This document shows, in pieces, positions 1 through 11,643 of a stretch of 64,000 bases of DNA. A program made the position numbers and the translations under genes. A model generated the notes under the pieces. It worked only from the letters and a program-made list of their open reading frames with translations. It was not told the origin of the DNA and did not search any database. This DNA comes from Archilochus colubris. Its lineage: Eukaryota > Chordata > Aves > Apodiformes > Trochilidae. The stretch spans positions 36,033,609-36,097,608 of the forward strand of contig CM041084.1 in NCBI GenBank assembly GCA_023079485.1. The letters run 5' to 3'. The stretch's first letter is position 1, and each line of letters begins with the position of its first letter.

Positions 1-3000
1 CCTTCAACATATAGAAAGTCCTTCTCCCTTTTTGGATGTTTCTAGCCTTTAAGATTCTTTCTGCAAGTATAAGCATATGCACTGAGTACACCCTATGGAG
101 TCAAGAACTTGGAAGATTTTACAAAGACCCTAAATCTATTTTAAAATGAAAAACCTGAAAGCAATCTCAGACTGAGCCTCTGTGGCTTTTGAATGCTTTG
201 GACAAGTCTACACAGTTCAGTAGAAGGAAAAGAATAGCTGATTTTATACATTTTTTTAACTAAAAATTTTATTTCTAAAATAAATGCCTTTTCTGTACAT
301 GATTGCGTGTGTGAGAAAAGCATTACTTTTCAGTGGAGAAGTTCAGTTGCAGTGTAGGAATGCTCAAAGACTTTTTTTTTTTGAGTTTGCATGACTTTTT
401 GTGCATTTATTTTGAAATATGGGTTCAAAATGAAATGCAATCTTGAATTTCTTCTGGACTTGACTTGGGGAAATGACATTTTTCTAATAAAAAAATTATC
501 CTCCCCCCCCCGTTTTTTTTTTTTGTTTCTTTGCTTTTTCATAACAAAATGTATGGGTTTTTTGTTGTGTACGGTCTTGTTTTAATTGGCTTTAATAATG
601 ATTAATATCAGACATCACTTGATATCGAGTCTTTATTGGCACATGCCACAGATAGCATGTATATTATATATTGGCTCCAAAAATAACCAATCCAATCCAG
701 GTACCATTAGCCTTTGCAGGTGCTGATGGAAGGTAGGACAGGAAACACTCTGCTCCTCAGACAATTTGACTGCTCATTGCCAAGGAGCTGGTGCAGAGGG
801 GACCTTGAGTCTCCAACTGGCCAAACTTCTCCACAGTTGAATCAGTAACACTGCTGATATGCCAGCATTTGAGGGCTTCCAGGATTTTGGTGGCCTTCCT
901 GGTCACTGATATCCTGTGATGGACAAAGGCCAACTATTTTCATCTGGGCCAGGACAATAGTTTTCCATACGATGGTCCATTCAAGAGCCAGTTAATATCT
1001 ACCCTTTTAACTCCTTCAAGGAATTTTTATTTGGCTTTATTGGGACTGAGTGTTGGTTTGATTTCTGTTTCACATTCCTCTCCGTGTAAAGATGAGGCAG
1101 GACTATTTCTGAGCCAAGGAGAGGCCCATCATTGCAGGAGACAAGAGAACGAACATTCTCACAGTATAATCAATCTTATAGAGCAGATGGATACAGTAAT
1201 TAGAGCAAAAACAATTTTGCCAAGAATATTAACATTTCAACAGTTTATCAGAAAGGGGGTGTTGACACCGGTCAATAATTTTCTGATTATTGCAAAAACA
1301 TCTTAAGTTGTTGACTATTTTGTGCAAAATAGGACAGACTAATTTTGGCCTCCTGACCTTGTTTACAGCAATGGGAGGTAGCATTGCCACCAAAATATTT
1401 TTTAAAAAAACAAGCAAACAAACATGTGTTTTTCCAGGATTTGTAGGTATTGTAGGTCATAAAGATGTGTGAGGTTTCCATAGAGCATATTTATTTATAT
1501 TTTACTCAGTCTCATGATACTTGGGTGCATGTTGTAAAAAAAATTAAACAACTGTTGCCAACAGTTAGCACACGTCAAGCCTACCCGTTCCTCCCCCTCT
1601 CCCCATGTGTGGATGAGATAAACATCACGCCTATGAGCCCAAAAGAAAGAATAATAATAAAAAAGAGCTTAGAAGAGTCCAAGTCCATCAAAGTTGAAAA
1701 CAGTCCCTTCACTGGGAAGGATGTAGCCTCTGTTGGTTTCCACCAGCTGAGTGAAAAACTGGCAAATCTATGAGAGGCACAGGAGGAAATATTGCCTAAA
1801 ATGAGTATAGGTGAGGGGTGGGACATTTTACCACCTTCAGAGTATATCTCAGTCCTTTATTTGTCTTTTATTTCCTCCTTTTTCTCCTCTCTCCATGGTT
1901 TTCAGTGTCAAGGCAACATGCTCTTACACAGCCCAGTGGATCAGATCTGCCTTGATATAACTGCAGATTACACAGCTGGATGCCAGCACTTGGGAGAAGT
2001 CAGCACAAATCCCCTGAAACTATTTCCTGCCCTATCGCTCACATTCAGGTGTTGGGAAAGGACTGGGGATGCAGATATGAATTTACTTTGTGTCTTGCTT
2101 TCTTTTATTGAATCACATGAGTTAGACCCTGGCAGAGCCCAGTAAGGGGAATGCCGCAGGAGGAGGGAATCTCCCTGACATTGGAAATGCTCTCCAGCCC
2201 ACCTGCCAGACCCCAGGGCTGAAGAAATAGATACAAGACCACTTGGCCAGACAGAAAACTGAAGTTGCAGCTGCTCATCTTCTGCGTTGCAAACAACTTA
2301 CTAGCAGTAGTAACACCGAAGCGATAACTTCATAGCCCTGCACTATTTCAATATGGATGGTTTGATACTGATGAGCAGTGCCTGCAGCATTCCCAAAGAG
2401 GTCTTGGGTAGCATAGCCTTACAGCAAATTTATTTAGGCCTAGTTTCAGTGTCAGGTGAATATAAGGCCAATTCCAACCATGAGCCAGAGCAAAGTTTTG
2501 CTTGGTGGCCTGTGACCTCTGTAGGGCCACAGAAGAACTGAGGGCTCAAGTGGCTGAGCCAATGTGTTTGACACATGATTTTTTTTTCCCCCAAACACAA
2601 TCTTATCCTTGGGAAGCAAGGTGAAGGGGTTCGATGGTCATCAGTGTGTCTTGGAAAAGGTGAAGGTAAGTCTCAAATTGCTTGATCCTCAATAGATGTG
2701 TGAGTAGTCGTGGCAGGACTCAACATTATTCCAATGAGTTTGGTGAAGCCATGCCCCAGGGTAGCTGTTGAAGTTCAGGAGGCAGTTTTTAAACTATCGT
2801 GCCATGGGTTGCTGCTCAGAAGGTAAGCTGGAAACGAGCAGCTGGAGGATCCCAAGGCTGAGACCTCTCCAGGTATCTTTAGGTTGTAGGAGCATCTGCC
2901 CCTATGCATCTTTAACACCAAGTTGAGGCAAGAAAACAGGCAGTCAGAGCTTTCCTGTTGTGTCATGTGCCTCTTGCTCACTTTCTGGATGGGTGCAAGG

Positions 3001-5449
3001 TCCCACACTCTACCTCATGGGAACACTGGAGTGGAAGCTGGATGTGGCATTTAATCTCCTGTTTTACATCATCTGTGAGTTAAGCTTGTATACTATGAGG
3101 TGTAGAAAAGAAAGTAGTTTTTTTGTTTGCTCTAGCAAAGTAGCTGGAGACCATCAGGAGAGGGGTTCAGCAGCTGCCATAGAGAAGGAGCAGCTGCTAC
3201 TCAGAGCTCTTGCAGCTGCTCCATGCTGGACCCAGTGGGTTAAAAGTCCTTGTGAGAATAATGGTCCCATCTACTAGCTGTCTGGCAGTGGTTGTGATCA
3301 ACAGCTGACATATTGATTAAACAGGGGAGCCAACGGGTAAGCAGATAGACTTACATTTGCAAAAAATAAGAGCAAGTGTAAAGTTGAAGCTAAATCACTG
3401 GAAATCTGCCCCTTTGAGTCTTTAAAGGTCAGGAGTGCAGACCAAGGATGAAGTAGTGCAGGAAGTGACAGGGAAATAAATGCCCTGAAGGGCCTGAAAC
3501 AGCCTAAGTTTTGGCCTTCAGAGTTTGTGGAAAGTACCTCCCAAAAGGAGGTGGAAAGGACAAGGGCAATCTGAAGCCAAGCCCTAGGGCAGAGGGTGGC
3601 AGATGCTACACGCTGGAGCAGTGCTCCACAGGACACGATGCCAGCCTGAGGGTCTGCCTGCACAGGAATGATACACTGGATTAGGCTATTCACCCTGGCT
3701 TCAGGAATGAGCTGCATCAAACGTGAAATGCAATCACATTGCTTTGATCTGCTTTCCCACGGTGCTTTTTTTGTCCAACTGCGTGCTTGTAAGTGGTGGT
3801 GTGCCCATGTGCCACACAGAGCCCTGGGGAGGTACCTCTGGCCGCAGCGACCATCCCTCTGCTTCTGGCTCCCCAGAGTGTGATGCAGAAAACCCAGTTT
3901 TAACTGGAGGATACCTGGAATCAAACCAGTACTTTCCTGTGATTCCTCTCCCAGCCATCCTGTAAGGCACCCTAAAAAGCCTGGAAAAGATATCTCATGA
4001 GGGGATGATGCGAATAGATACATCTAGGTTTTTTTCCAGTCATCCTGGTAGCCTGCACTTATCTTGCCCCAGTGTGAACCTTTCTGGTGGGCTTTGAGGA
4101 AGAGAAAGGAATAGGTCAGCTAAATCTGAATGGTTGTGAATGTGCCCATGGAGGTTGAAAGAAAGGTGGTACCACATGATAAAAAAATCCCCCAGTGTTG
4201 TAGATGAACAGGGTCAAAGAAGCCTTACTTTACTCTTGCTGCAGTTATAGCACAGCTGTGAATAGACACTGCGCTAGAATCATGGCAATGACCAAAATGA
4301 TTTGGGTAAAAATTTTTATGCTGGCATGTGTGGGAGACAATGTTTTGTAAATACGAGGTGACCTACTCTTCAATGAAATTATTCAGATCAGTTGTTTTAA
4401 AATCTGGTTATGAACAAAAAAGGGAATCAAGCACAAAAAAGAGCACAGTGCAAATTTCATCCCACTCAGATTTGTCTCACTTATGACTGGGAAGGATTTA
4501 AAGCAACCATGCCCATGGCTGGATGCTGGACACTGTCCACATGGATGCCACTGCTGGGCCACAGAAAAAATATTATAGTGTAATATTCACAATTTGTCTG
4601 GCACTACAGAGTGGAAAGAAGTCTTTAGCCTCTTTAAAAGAAGGTCACATCAACCCTTTGCTTTCACAAATTTTTTGAACTTTTTTTAAGCCATTTGTAC
4701 TTTTGGTGTGAAGGAGTGCATATAGCAGTGAGTTCTGTATTTAACTGTGTGGGAAACTGCTCCCTTTTTCTGTTTTGTTTTTTTTTTAATCTTGCCAGCT
4801 GATAATTTGAAACATTGCCTCTAGATATGTTACGAGAGATTTAGACTTTTCTTTCTGTATTCACCTTCTATGCACTGCTTATGATTTGGCAGGTATTTGC
4901 TAGAGAGGGAAGCTAGCTGCTTTTGCAAGCCTTCTCTGTTTAATCTTTCCTCTGCAACAACTCTGTTACTCTGTTCACTCTTGCTGCATTTTTGCAGTAC
5001 ATCCAGTACGTGAACCACAAAGTGCCCCTCACTGATTTTTTCCTCTTGGCTAACTCATATCTCCCTCAATTTAAATTAGTCTTGCAATTCTCCAGTTATC
5101 TCTAGGCATGACTGCCCCCAATAAGTTTGTACCTAGATATTTCTTCTTACCTCTCCTTTTCTGTCTCCTTCAGTCTCTCAGCTGATATTAGATCCTTATT
5201 AGGCTGAGGATATAGCATTTTGTCCACTAAGGCAAGCCAACAACACCACCTGTACTTATTTCTCAGTCCAAGCTGTCATGCTGATAATTATAAAGAATCA
5301 CTTTTCCTATACTTTTGAAAGGACATCCTTGTCTACCTTTCTCTGCCATGGTTTGCTCTAAGGTAAATGGTTTTGTAAATTGCTTCCCCCAGGTAAAAAA
5401 CATTGACTGCAGATGAAAGAAAGGTTGTGTTCAGGCTGATGATGGGAAA
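1..5449. other. Intergenic 3' flank of SATB1, no gene supported
   Basis: No open frame here resembles a known protein, and none has convincing exon structure. The longest frame is 241 codons on the minus strand at 4023-3298. Composition is mixed, with somewhat higher GC at 2.1-4.0 kb, which may hold old, diverged repeat sequence that I cannot name. There are short homopolymers (T runs near 370 and 520, and a C run near 503) and no RNA gene. Confidence 0.6.
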
Positions 5450-5453
5450 GATG

Positions 5454-5883
5454 TGTTAGGGGAGCCCTGTCAAAACTGTGAAAGAAGGGACACAGAGCTG
5501 TGGGCAGTGGTGTTAGTTATCAGGACAGTGTCCTTCTTTAATATGGATATGGAAAGGCAACGTCTGCAAGGCTGGTCTATAAAAGGCTGTTATTTTGTAA
5601 TGTGTAAAACAAAATAGAGCACTCTGCTTGCTGGGACTAACTTCTGTGCAGAGTTACTAGGACTCTGCGTGACTTTTTTCTGGCCCAAACAATTTCAAAT
5701 CATTGCATCCACTGATTGGAGACTACTATTGTAATATGAAAACTGTTTCTGAAGCCTCCTGGGGCAACTTATTTACCCAAAAACTTCAGAACTGTGTGTG
5801 CTTGTATAAACCTGTGTGCCCACAGAGGTAATGTTTTTTTCTATTCTCTTGCACTGCAATAAACATCTGGACTATACAACAAA
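5454..5883 (+). mobile_element. Possible solo LTR of an endogenous retrovirus
   Basis: This roughly 430-bp stretch starts TGTTAGGGGAGCC and ends ATACAACA, giving the TG...CA ends typical of LTRs. It contains a TATAAA box at 5805-5810 and an AATAAA poly(A) signal at 5858-5863, spaced like the U3/R layout of an LTR. A second TATAAAAG is at 5578-5585. I see no matching target-site duplication and no internal retroviral genes nearby, and I do not recognise the family. An alternative is the 3' end of an unrelated plus-strand non-coding transcript. Confidence 0.3.
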
Positions 5884-8800
5884 CTTGATTTTTTTGAACT
5901 CCCATGGCACATCTAGTTCAAGGAGGAGCAGGGCTGTAGGAGACAGCTCAGAAAAGTAGGTTCGAGACTGCAAGCATGCTGCCTCTATTTGGATGGGATC
6001 CTGGAGGAAAATGAGAGGTTTTACAGCTTGAATGTTGCTTTAGAATGTTGTCTGGGTAAGCAAGTAATCTGGAGAGTCCTAAGTGCAGCTGCCATGGTAG
6101 TTGTCAGTCTGCAGCTGACTCAGAGTCCTGCATGTCCTACGCACAGAGACAGTACCAGAGAACAAACTGTTAGGGGACCTCTTCTGCCACGGACAGCTGA
6201 GGAGGCTTTTGTGTAATCCTAGATACTGCTTGTCAAGGTAAATCCCATGTTTGGAGACCATGGTACATTTGAGGTCAGGAACATTTTCTATGGAGTCTTG
6301 GCAATACCTTGAAAGAATTCTGTGTATCACTGTAGCACGGCTTGCAAAAAGAGCCTGTCTCTTCATGCAAGGGTAGCTATTGTGACTTTACTGATGCTCC
6401 AGTCTCTCTCTGGCACCTTGCTCTCTCCCTTTTCTGCTCCTCTCTGGGGTGCATGTCCCTTTACTCCTCTACTCCATCAGCTCAGAAACTATTTGCTTGC
6501 TGGTGCCTTTGCTCCGGATGATGCTCTCTTTCCAAGGGAAGTGGCCTATTCTAGTGACATCAGGTACAGACAGCCGTAGTAAGCTGTGACACATCCACCT
6601 GAGCAGCTGGCACATCACCAGGAGAGATGACATTTGGGCAAGATAACCCAGAGCAGGAAGGTGCCCAGGCCAGGCCAGTGTGAAACAATTGTGGTGTGGG
6701 ATAGTGGGACAACTGCCAGGAGCCGAGCAGCCGGGAAGGCTCCCGTGTGAACGTGAAAGCAAACAGACTCCCTGCCAAGCAGCACTACTTCTGCTCCAAG
6801 GAGGATCACTTATTGCTGTTTGAATTATTAGCTCATTTGTTGTAGTAAAAGACCGTGTGGACACAAGGCACAGTGAGGAGACCAAACTAAAATTACATCT
6901 GTGCACAAAAAAAGGGCCTGGGAGTATATTTATATCCCTGCTTTGCTATGGGACTGTTATTCAAAGCATAATATAAATCATTATGTAAAAATCAAAATAC
7001 CTTTGGTCTCTGCAAGGCACCTGACATCAAAGCACGAGTTCAATAAGTTAAGCAGAATTGCTAATACTTGATGCTCAATTAGATCTTCTGTGGTATCTAA
7101 TTTATACTGCTCTTAACACAGGGGGCAATTTCTTTTGCAAATGAACTTAGCAATGTTTGGTGCTTTCCCAGCACACAACAAGGTATTGACTCACTGAAAT
7201 AAAATCACTGGTTTGGGGGAACCTCGCCTTCTTTTCCCATTTGCTGCAACTCCCCAGCTTCAAGACAAAATTAAGTAAAATTATTTACTTTAAAATCTAG
7301 GCATTATTCTCAGTTTCATTGAACCAATCTAAAGTAGCTGTTTAAAACACAAATCTAAGTTCCATCATTGTAAGGTAGGGAATCTTTATAATGTTAAGGA
7401 ACCTTTGTTTGTGTGACTAGGGCTTGAGACTGTCCCTGAGCCATGGACTTCTTAAGAGTCTGGGGCCTCTTCGGTTTACTTTTCATCTTGAAAAAACACT
7501 GGGGATTCTAGCATATACACATAAATCTTGTCAGTTAAATACAGATTAATGGGAATCAGCAGGGAGTAAAAATACTCCACTTTTTATGGTAAACACCATA
7601 AAACATGGTAAACACTTCAGTTTTACAGCAAAAAATTAGGTCCTCCCATTCCAACCCAGAACTCTGTTCCCTCTTTTTTAGGCATTTGGCTTTCTTTGCT
7701 GCTACATTTTTTTCCCCCAGCAATATTCTTTCCCTGCACTTCCCTAAGTATCCATGAAATACTAATTTCATACAGTCCTACTCAATGAGTCCCCAACTAA
7801 CAGTGTCTTGATGTGTCAGTCGGTGTTCTTTGTTACAGAAGTCCAGCATGATTTCTTAATCTTTGGAGAAATGGAAAGGGTGTTTTTCTTCATAGAATTA
7901 CACCAGACAGTGAAAAAAAGGAACAGGAAAGGACTTCAAGTAAGTGAAGTAATTTTCTAGATAGTCTAACTGGTCTATGAATCAAAGTAGTATGTAATAC
8001 CTTAACTCCTAAGAGTATATGTCTCCTACATCCACATAAAGATGGGATTCTTAATATACACGACTTTTGAAGATGCTGCTAAAGATTTATCAAAAATATT
8101 TTTGGTCACTTAGGCCAAGTTAAAAAAAATGTACTTGCAGCTCACCCACTGAGACAGAGAAAGGCACAGTTTCAAACCCTTGTGCAGATAATATGTGACT
8201 GCAGAGGCTGAACTACTTGGAAGATAACCTTTGCTGGACTAGGAGAAAGAAAAACTAAGCTAATGGAGAAAAAAACAGATATAATAACCATCTGCAAGCA
8301 CACATGGCCTCTACTTCAGGACCCATAAAACTTAAAAGGATAAAAGGAAATTGCTTTCAAATTAGCAAAGACAATTTTATAAACATTTCTTCCTATGCTT
8401 TTATAGGGTGTTAGACCTGTTGGCCCATTTCTGGTATTAGTAATGCTGCATGTATTAGCTTTAAATGTGAAGAGAGTTCACAGCAGTCTTTCCATTCCAG
8501 CAGTCTTTGCTTCATTTTCCCTTCTACCCTGCATATGCATGCATATTAGTTTAAAAATGTATTTTTTTTTCTCAGGTAGCCCTATTGAAATTGTCACTTG
8601 GCACTTCAGCCAGCCCAAAGGAACCAGTGGTATTGTCCTGCACATTGAATCAGCATGCATTGCTTAGCCTATATTTCATCCTGTCCCATGGTTGTGAACA
8701 GGCATCTGTCCCAGCTCTAAGTGGCTGTATGGCTGTCCAACCCAAAGATCCCACTTGAAATTAGTGAAGAAATCCAACATTGACTTCTCAGGACTAGGCT

Positions 8801-9929
8801 TAGGTTCTCCCCTTTTGCAACCGTCAAGAGCTTTGGGCTATCAATAGATTTACAGCTACTACAAACCCCCTTACAGAAGGCACAGTTTGACTGTCCTCTT
8901 GGACTGCAGTTGCCAGCTTACACATCTGTGTCCCTCCCAAGGCTTGTTTCCCTCCCAGAGTGTTGCTAGGGCTCTTTTACCTGGACTGGAAACCAGGCCC
9001 CAATCGTGGTGCAATCCAGCCCAGTCCTGGCTGCAGCCAAGAGATGATGCAGCTGGGAGCTTCTCGGTGCATCCCCAGGGGAGCTGCCTCAGAGGAACTG
9101 GGCAACCTCCAGCACTTTTAAACATGCGGAGTGAAAACCTGCTTTGTTGACTAGTGTGTATCTTAAAAAATTTAATGGGCCTAAAAGGAGAAATCTGCTG
9201 CAACCTAAGAGACATTTGTGCCTTTGAAACTCATCCTGAGTTCTGCAAGCTTTTAGTCATTTCAGAAGAGCTGTGCTAAATTCAACCCCTGATTCACATA
9301 TGGGATTAAGTTGTTTCCCTCCTAGGAAAAGAGAAGAGTGTTGTGTAGTTCACAACTTTAATCAGTAGATTTCTCTTTTGCCTAGACATGAGCTTTGCAT
9401 AAATTCAGAGCTCACCAATTGTTATGGCTTTATCAAGCACCTTATTGGTGATCAAGACAAATAACATAACTTAGAAGGGGACTGCTATATGCAAAGTCCA
9501 TCTTTCTTACTTACTTTGTGACTATTAATGTGATTTTTAAATGTTCATACATAATTGCAAAGAATAGTGTTAGCATAATTCTACTGTAAAATAAAACCAG
9601 CTGTATCCATTATAAGTGCATTACTGCCAGGAACTCTAAATATGTTTATGCCTGATAGCCTTTTGACTCAGTAATATCCTGCTATCTCTGTTGGACAGGC
9701 AAGTTTTTAAACCAAGAAAAGATAGGTTATGATTTTCATAACCAAACTGTTTCTTTTTGAAGTATGTTACCTAAATTCAAATTCTAAGAAGGTCATTATA
9801 AAAATCTGCCTGTGATTTTCGAGAACAATTGAAATGTCATCTTCAAAGTGGGGCAAGAAGGTACAGTGTGCACTAAGAACAAGTTATTCCTCCCAGATAT
9901 ACACATACGCAGACAAACCCTGCCATATC
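5884..9929. other. Intergenic, between possible LTR and SATB1 3' end
   Basis: No gene is recognised. Open frames are short and lack family resemblance. Segments around 6.4-6.8 kb and 8.9-9.1 kb are relatively GC-rich without a CpG island. The stretch from about 9.3 kb towards the inferred SATB1 poly(A) site becomes AT-rich and could include further 3' UTR if a more distal site is used. Confidence 0.55.
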
Positions 9930-9945
9930 ATACCATACAAACAAT

Positions 9946-9951
9946 TTTAAT
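9946..9951 (-). terminator. SATB1: Distal poly(A) signal ATTAAA with GT-rich downstream element
   Basis: ATTAAA, the commonest variant hexamer, is read on the transcript strand. It is followed by TTGTTTGTATGG and then a GTTTGTCTGCGTATGTGTAT stretch, a convincing GU-rich downstream element. Cleavage would fall near 9925-9935. This is my best candidate for the end of the longest SATB1 transcript. Confidence 0.5.
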
Positions 9952-10587
9952 TGTGTAGTTACAGTCAATAACCACTCCTAGTCAGAACATTTCTGCATAA
10001 AGAAAATTGTGATACACTTATAAAAACAGCCAGCTGTAACAAAATAACTGGTGTTTTCATAGCAATAAACTCATAAAAAAGAAATACACCTTTATACAGA
10101 AAATTTATACAGCTGTAGCTTTAAAATTGATTGTAAACCAAAGGAAGACACATTGCAAACATCAATTATTTTCACATTAATTGCATAAGTTTCTAAGGTG
10201 ATCTATTAGTTTTATTTACCTAAGCTTATTTGCATGATAGTAAAAATTGCATACAACAATAAGAGTGAAGCTTATAGTATGAATTGCTTGGATAACATAG
10301 AGCACTTTTTATAGGCAACTGTGTAAAGCACATTTTCTCTATTTAAAACTTTTAAGACACTTTGTTTTACTGCCCATCAAAATACATTTATAAATAGAAA
10401 AAAAAATCAGTATGATAACAAGAGAAGCAATATTACATTTAACGGAAACTTCCAAAAAAATTAATTACAACATGATGCTGCAGGATCTACAAATAAATAA
10501 TGAGGACTAAATTGTGTTTCACATTTTCTTTTTCATTTTCTTTAAAACCATGTAACAATGAGAATGGAAAAAAAAATACAGTGACCT

Positions 10588-10593
10588 TTATTT
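10588..10593 (-). terminator. SATB1: Possible intermediate poly(A) signal AATAAA
   Basis: A canonical AATAAA lies on the transcript strand, with a run of T about 12 nt downstream. It is a weaker candidate than the signal at 10732, because the downstream region is T-rich but not clearly GT-rich. Confidence 0.3.
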
Positions 10594-10726
10594 CCAAAAG
10601 AAAACAAATCTGAATTACGGCAGTGCCATATAATACAAGGCATTTGTTGGCATATGTTATCTTTAAACTGCATTCCACAGTCTATAGTTCTTTTGTAACA
10701 TACAATAGAACAAGAGTAACAAACTC

Positions 10727-10732
10727 TTTATT
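10727..10732 (-). terminator. SATB1: Proximal poly(A) signal AATAAA
   Basis: A canonical AATAAA lies on the transcript strand 430 nt after the SATB1 stop codon. It is followed by a T/GT-rich stretch (GAGTTTGTTACTCTTG, then TTGTATGTT), as expected of a downstream element. It could produce a short 3' UTR isoform lacking the paired miR-23 and miR-21 seed matches. Confidence 0.45.
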
Positions 10733-11160
10733 ATTTTACTTTTTTAAATAAATGTGAGTTTCCAAAGATCAAGTGTGGAGTGCTACAGTAATAATTAAAA
10801 AAACAAGAACGAAACAGAAACAAAAAACAGTAAATCACAAAAGTTGTAATGCTTGTCTGAAGGCTCCAGAATCAAAATCACTGGTATCATGCTTATTGGG
10901 TACACTCACAGTGTATCCAGTGAACACAAATTAATATCAAACAATCCTCAACGCTTCATCTGTTGCTGCGAAGCAGTTTGTAAAACAGAGTAAAACATCT
11001 AGTGCAGTCTGAATTATCCTTTTTTCAACTTTTGTGCAAGGTTTGGAAGATTCATTGGCCAAACAATGAATAATAAAGGTTTTTGACAGAACGCAAGATG
11101 GAATTTTCATTTCATTAGTAAATACCAGTGGCACTGTTGAAAGAAAATAATACTTTTAGA

Positions 11161-11594
11161 TCAGTCTTTCAATTCAGCATTAATCTCTGTGTTCCCTTCT
11201 ACTGATAACTCTTCTTCTAGTTTAACTGAAAAAAGCGTGTTTGCGTTTTTGTCTTGGATGCTGTCTTCTAAATCCTTGAGCAACTCTTCTTCCTTGTACT
11301 CCGCAACATCCACCTCCAAACCGGAATTGTCCTTCAGCTTCCCGTGGTGCTTGAGATAATATCGCTGGTTCTGAAAGAACTTGATAATGGTGTACTTGGG
11401 CAGGTCAAGCTGAGCAGAGAGAGTCTGGATTGCTTCTTCATCTGGATACAGGCCTACGTCTTGTATGAAACTCTGTAGGATCCCTAGGGCTTCAACAGAA
11501 ATCTTTGTTCGTGGTCGGGGCTTCTGACGATTTTCATCCTCGGATTCAGCTGGTGATGCTACCGTCGGTTGCCTTGGGGGTAGTCTGGGACCTG

Positions 11595-11635
<41 letters not shown>

Positions 11636-11643
11636 TGCTGCTG
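11161..11643 (-). CDS. SATB1: SATB1 terminal coding exon: poly-Gln, homeodomain, C-terminus
   Basis: This exon has 160 codons and a TGA stop at 11163-11161. It opens with 16 Gln codons (10 CAG and 6 CAA), then [18 protein letters not shown]. The homeodomain follows, from about [15 protein letters not shown] to [16 protein letters not shown]1's homeodomain is atypical: its recognition helix reads FFQNQR where most have WFQNRR. The acidic tail contains VKLEEE, matching the SUMO-acceptor consensus (psi-K-x-E) known at K744 in human, and ends ELKD. The acceptor TTTGTCTTGCAG runs directly into CAG repeats, so the exact first codon is ambiguous by units of one Gln. Human SATB1 has a longer Gln/Pro stretch here, including APPPPQP, which is absent. 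Confidence 0.97.
11596..11643 (-). repeat. SATB1: Poly-glutamine CAG/CAA tract in SATB1
   Basis: Sixteen consecutive Gln codons form the 5' end of the last exon. Six CAA interruptions are spread through it, and no pure CAG run exceeds three codons within the exon. Frequent CAA interruptions are expected to stabilise such tracts against expansion. The intronic CAG of the splice acceptor directly adjoins the tract. Confidence 0.97.

Larger units (their letters stand above)
9930..11160 (-). other. SATB1: SATB1 3' untranslated region (inferred extent)
   Basis: This AT-rich segment follows the SATB1 stop codon, with no long open frame and no recognisable repeat. Its distal end is set by an ATTAAA hexamer (transcript strand, 9951-9946) followed within about 20-40 nt by a GT-rich stretch including GTTTGTCTGCGTATGTGTAT. 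That arrangement is typical of a cleavage site, so the end at about 9930 is an inference. Shorter forms could end at AATAAA hexamers near 10732 or 10593. It contains two matches to the miR-23 seed (10519-10525, 10172-10178), two to the miR-21 seed (10269-10275, 10223-10229) and one to the miR-155 seed (10847-10853). Confidence 0.75.

Noticed and set aside
3298..4023. 241-codon open frame on the minus strand, the longest in the window
   Set aside because: No resemblance to a known family, no promoter or splice context, and the composition looks like a chance frame in a GC-richer patch. Overlapping frames on the other strand are equally open.
5950..5975. GGTTCGAGACT, resembling a tRNA B-box
   Set aside because: The B-box lacks the final consensus C, and I see no A-box, cloverleaf arms or Pol III terminator at proper spacing.
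7880..7985. TTCATAGAATTACACCAGACAG resembling the CR1 tail in reverse
   Set aside because: Only the first few bases match; the following sequence lacks the conserved GGAAGGGACC and CCAACC blocks seen at 62402.
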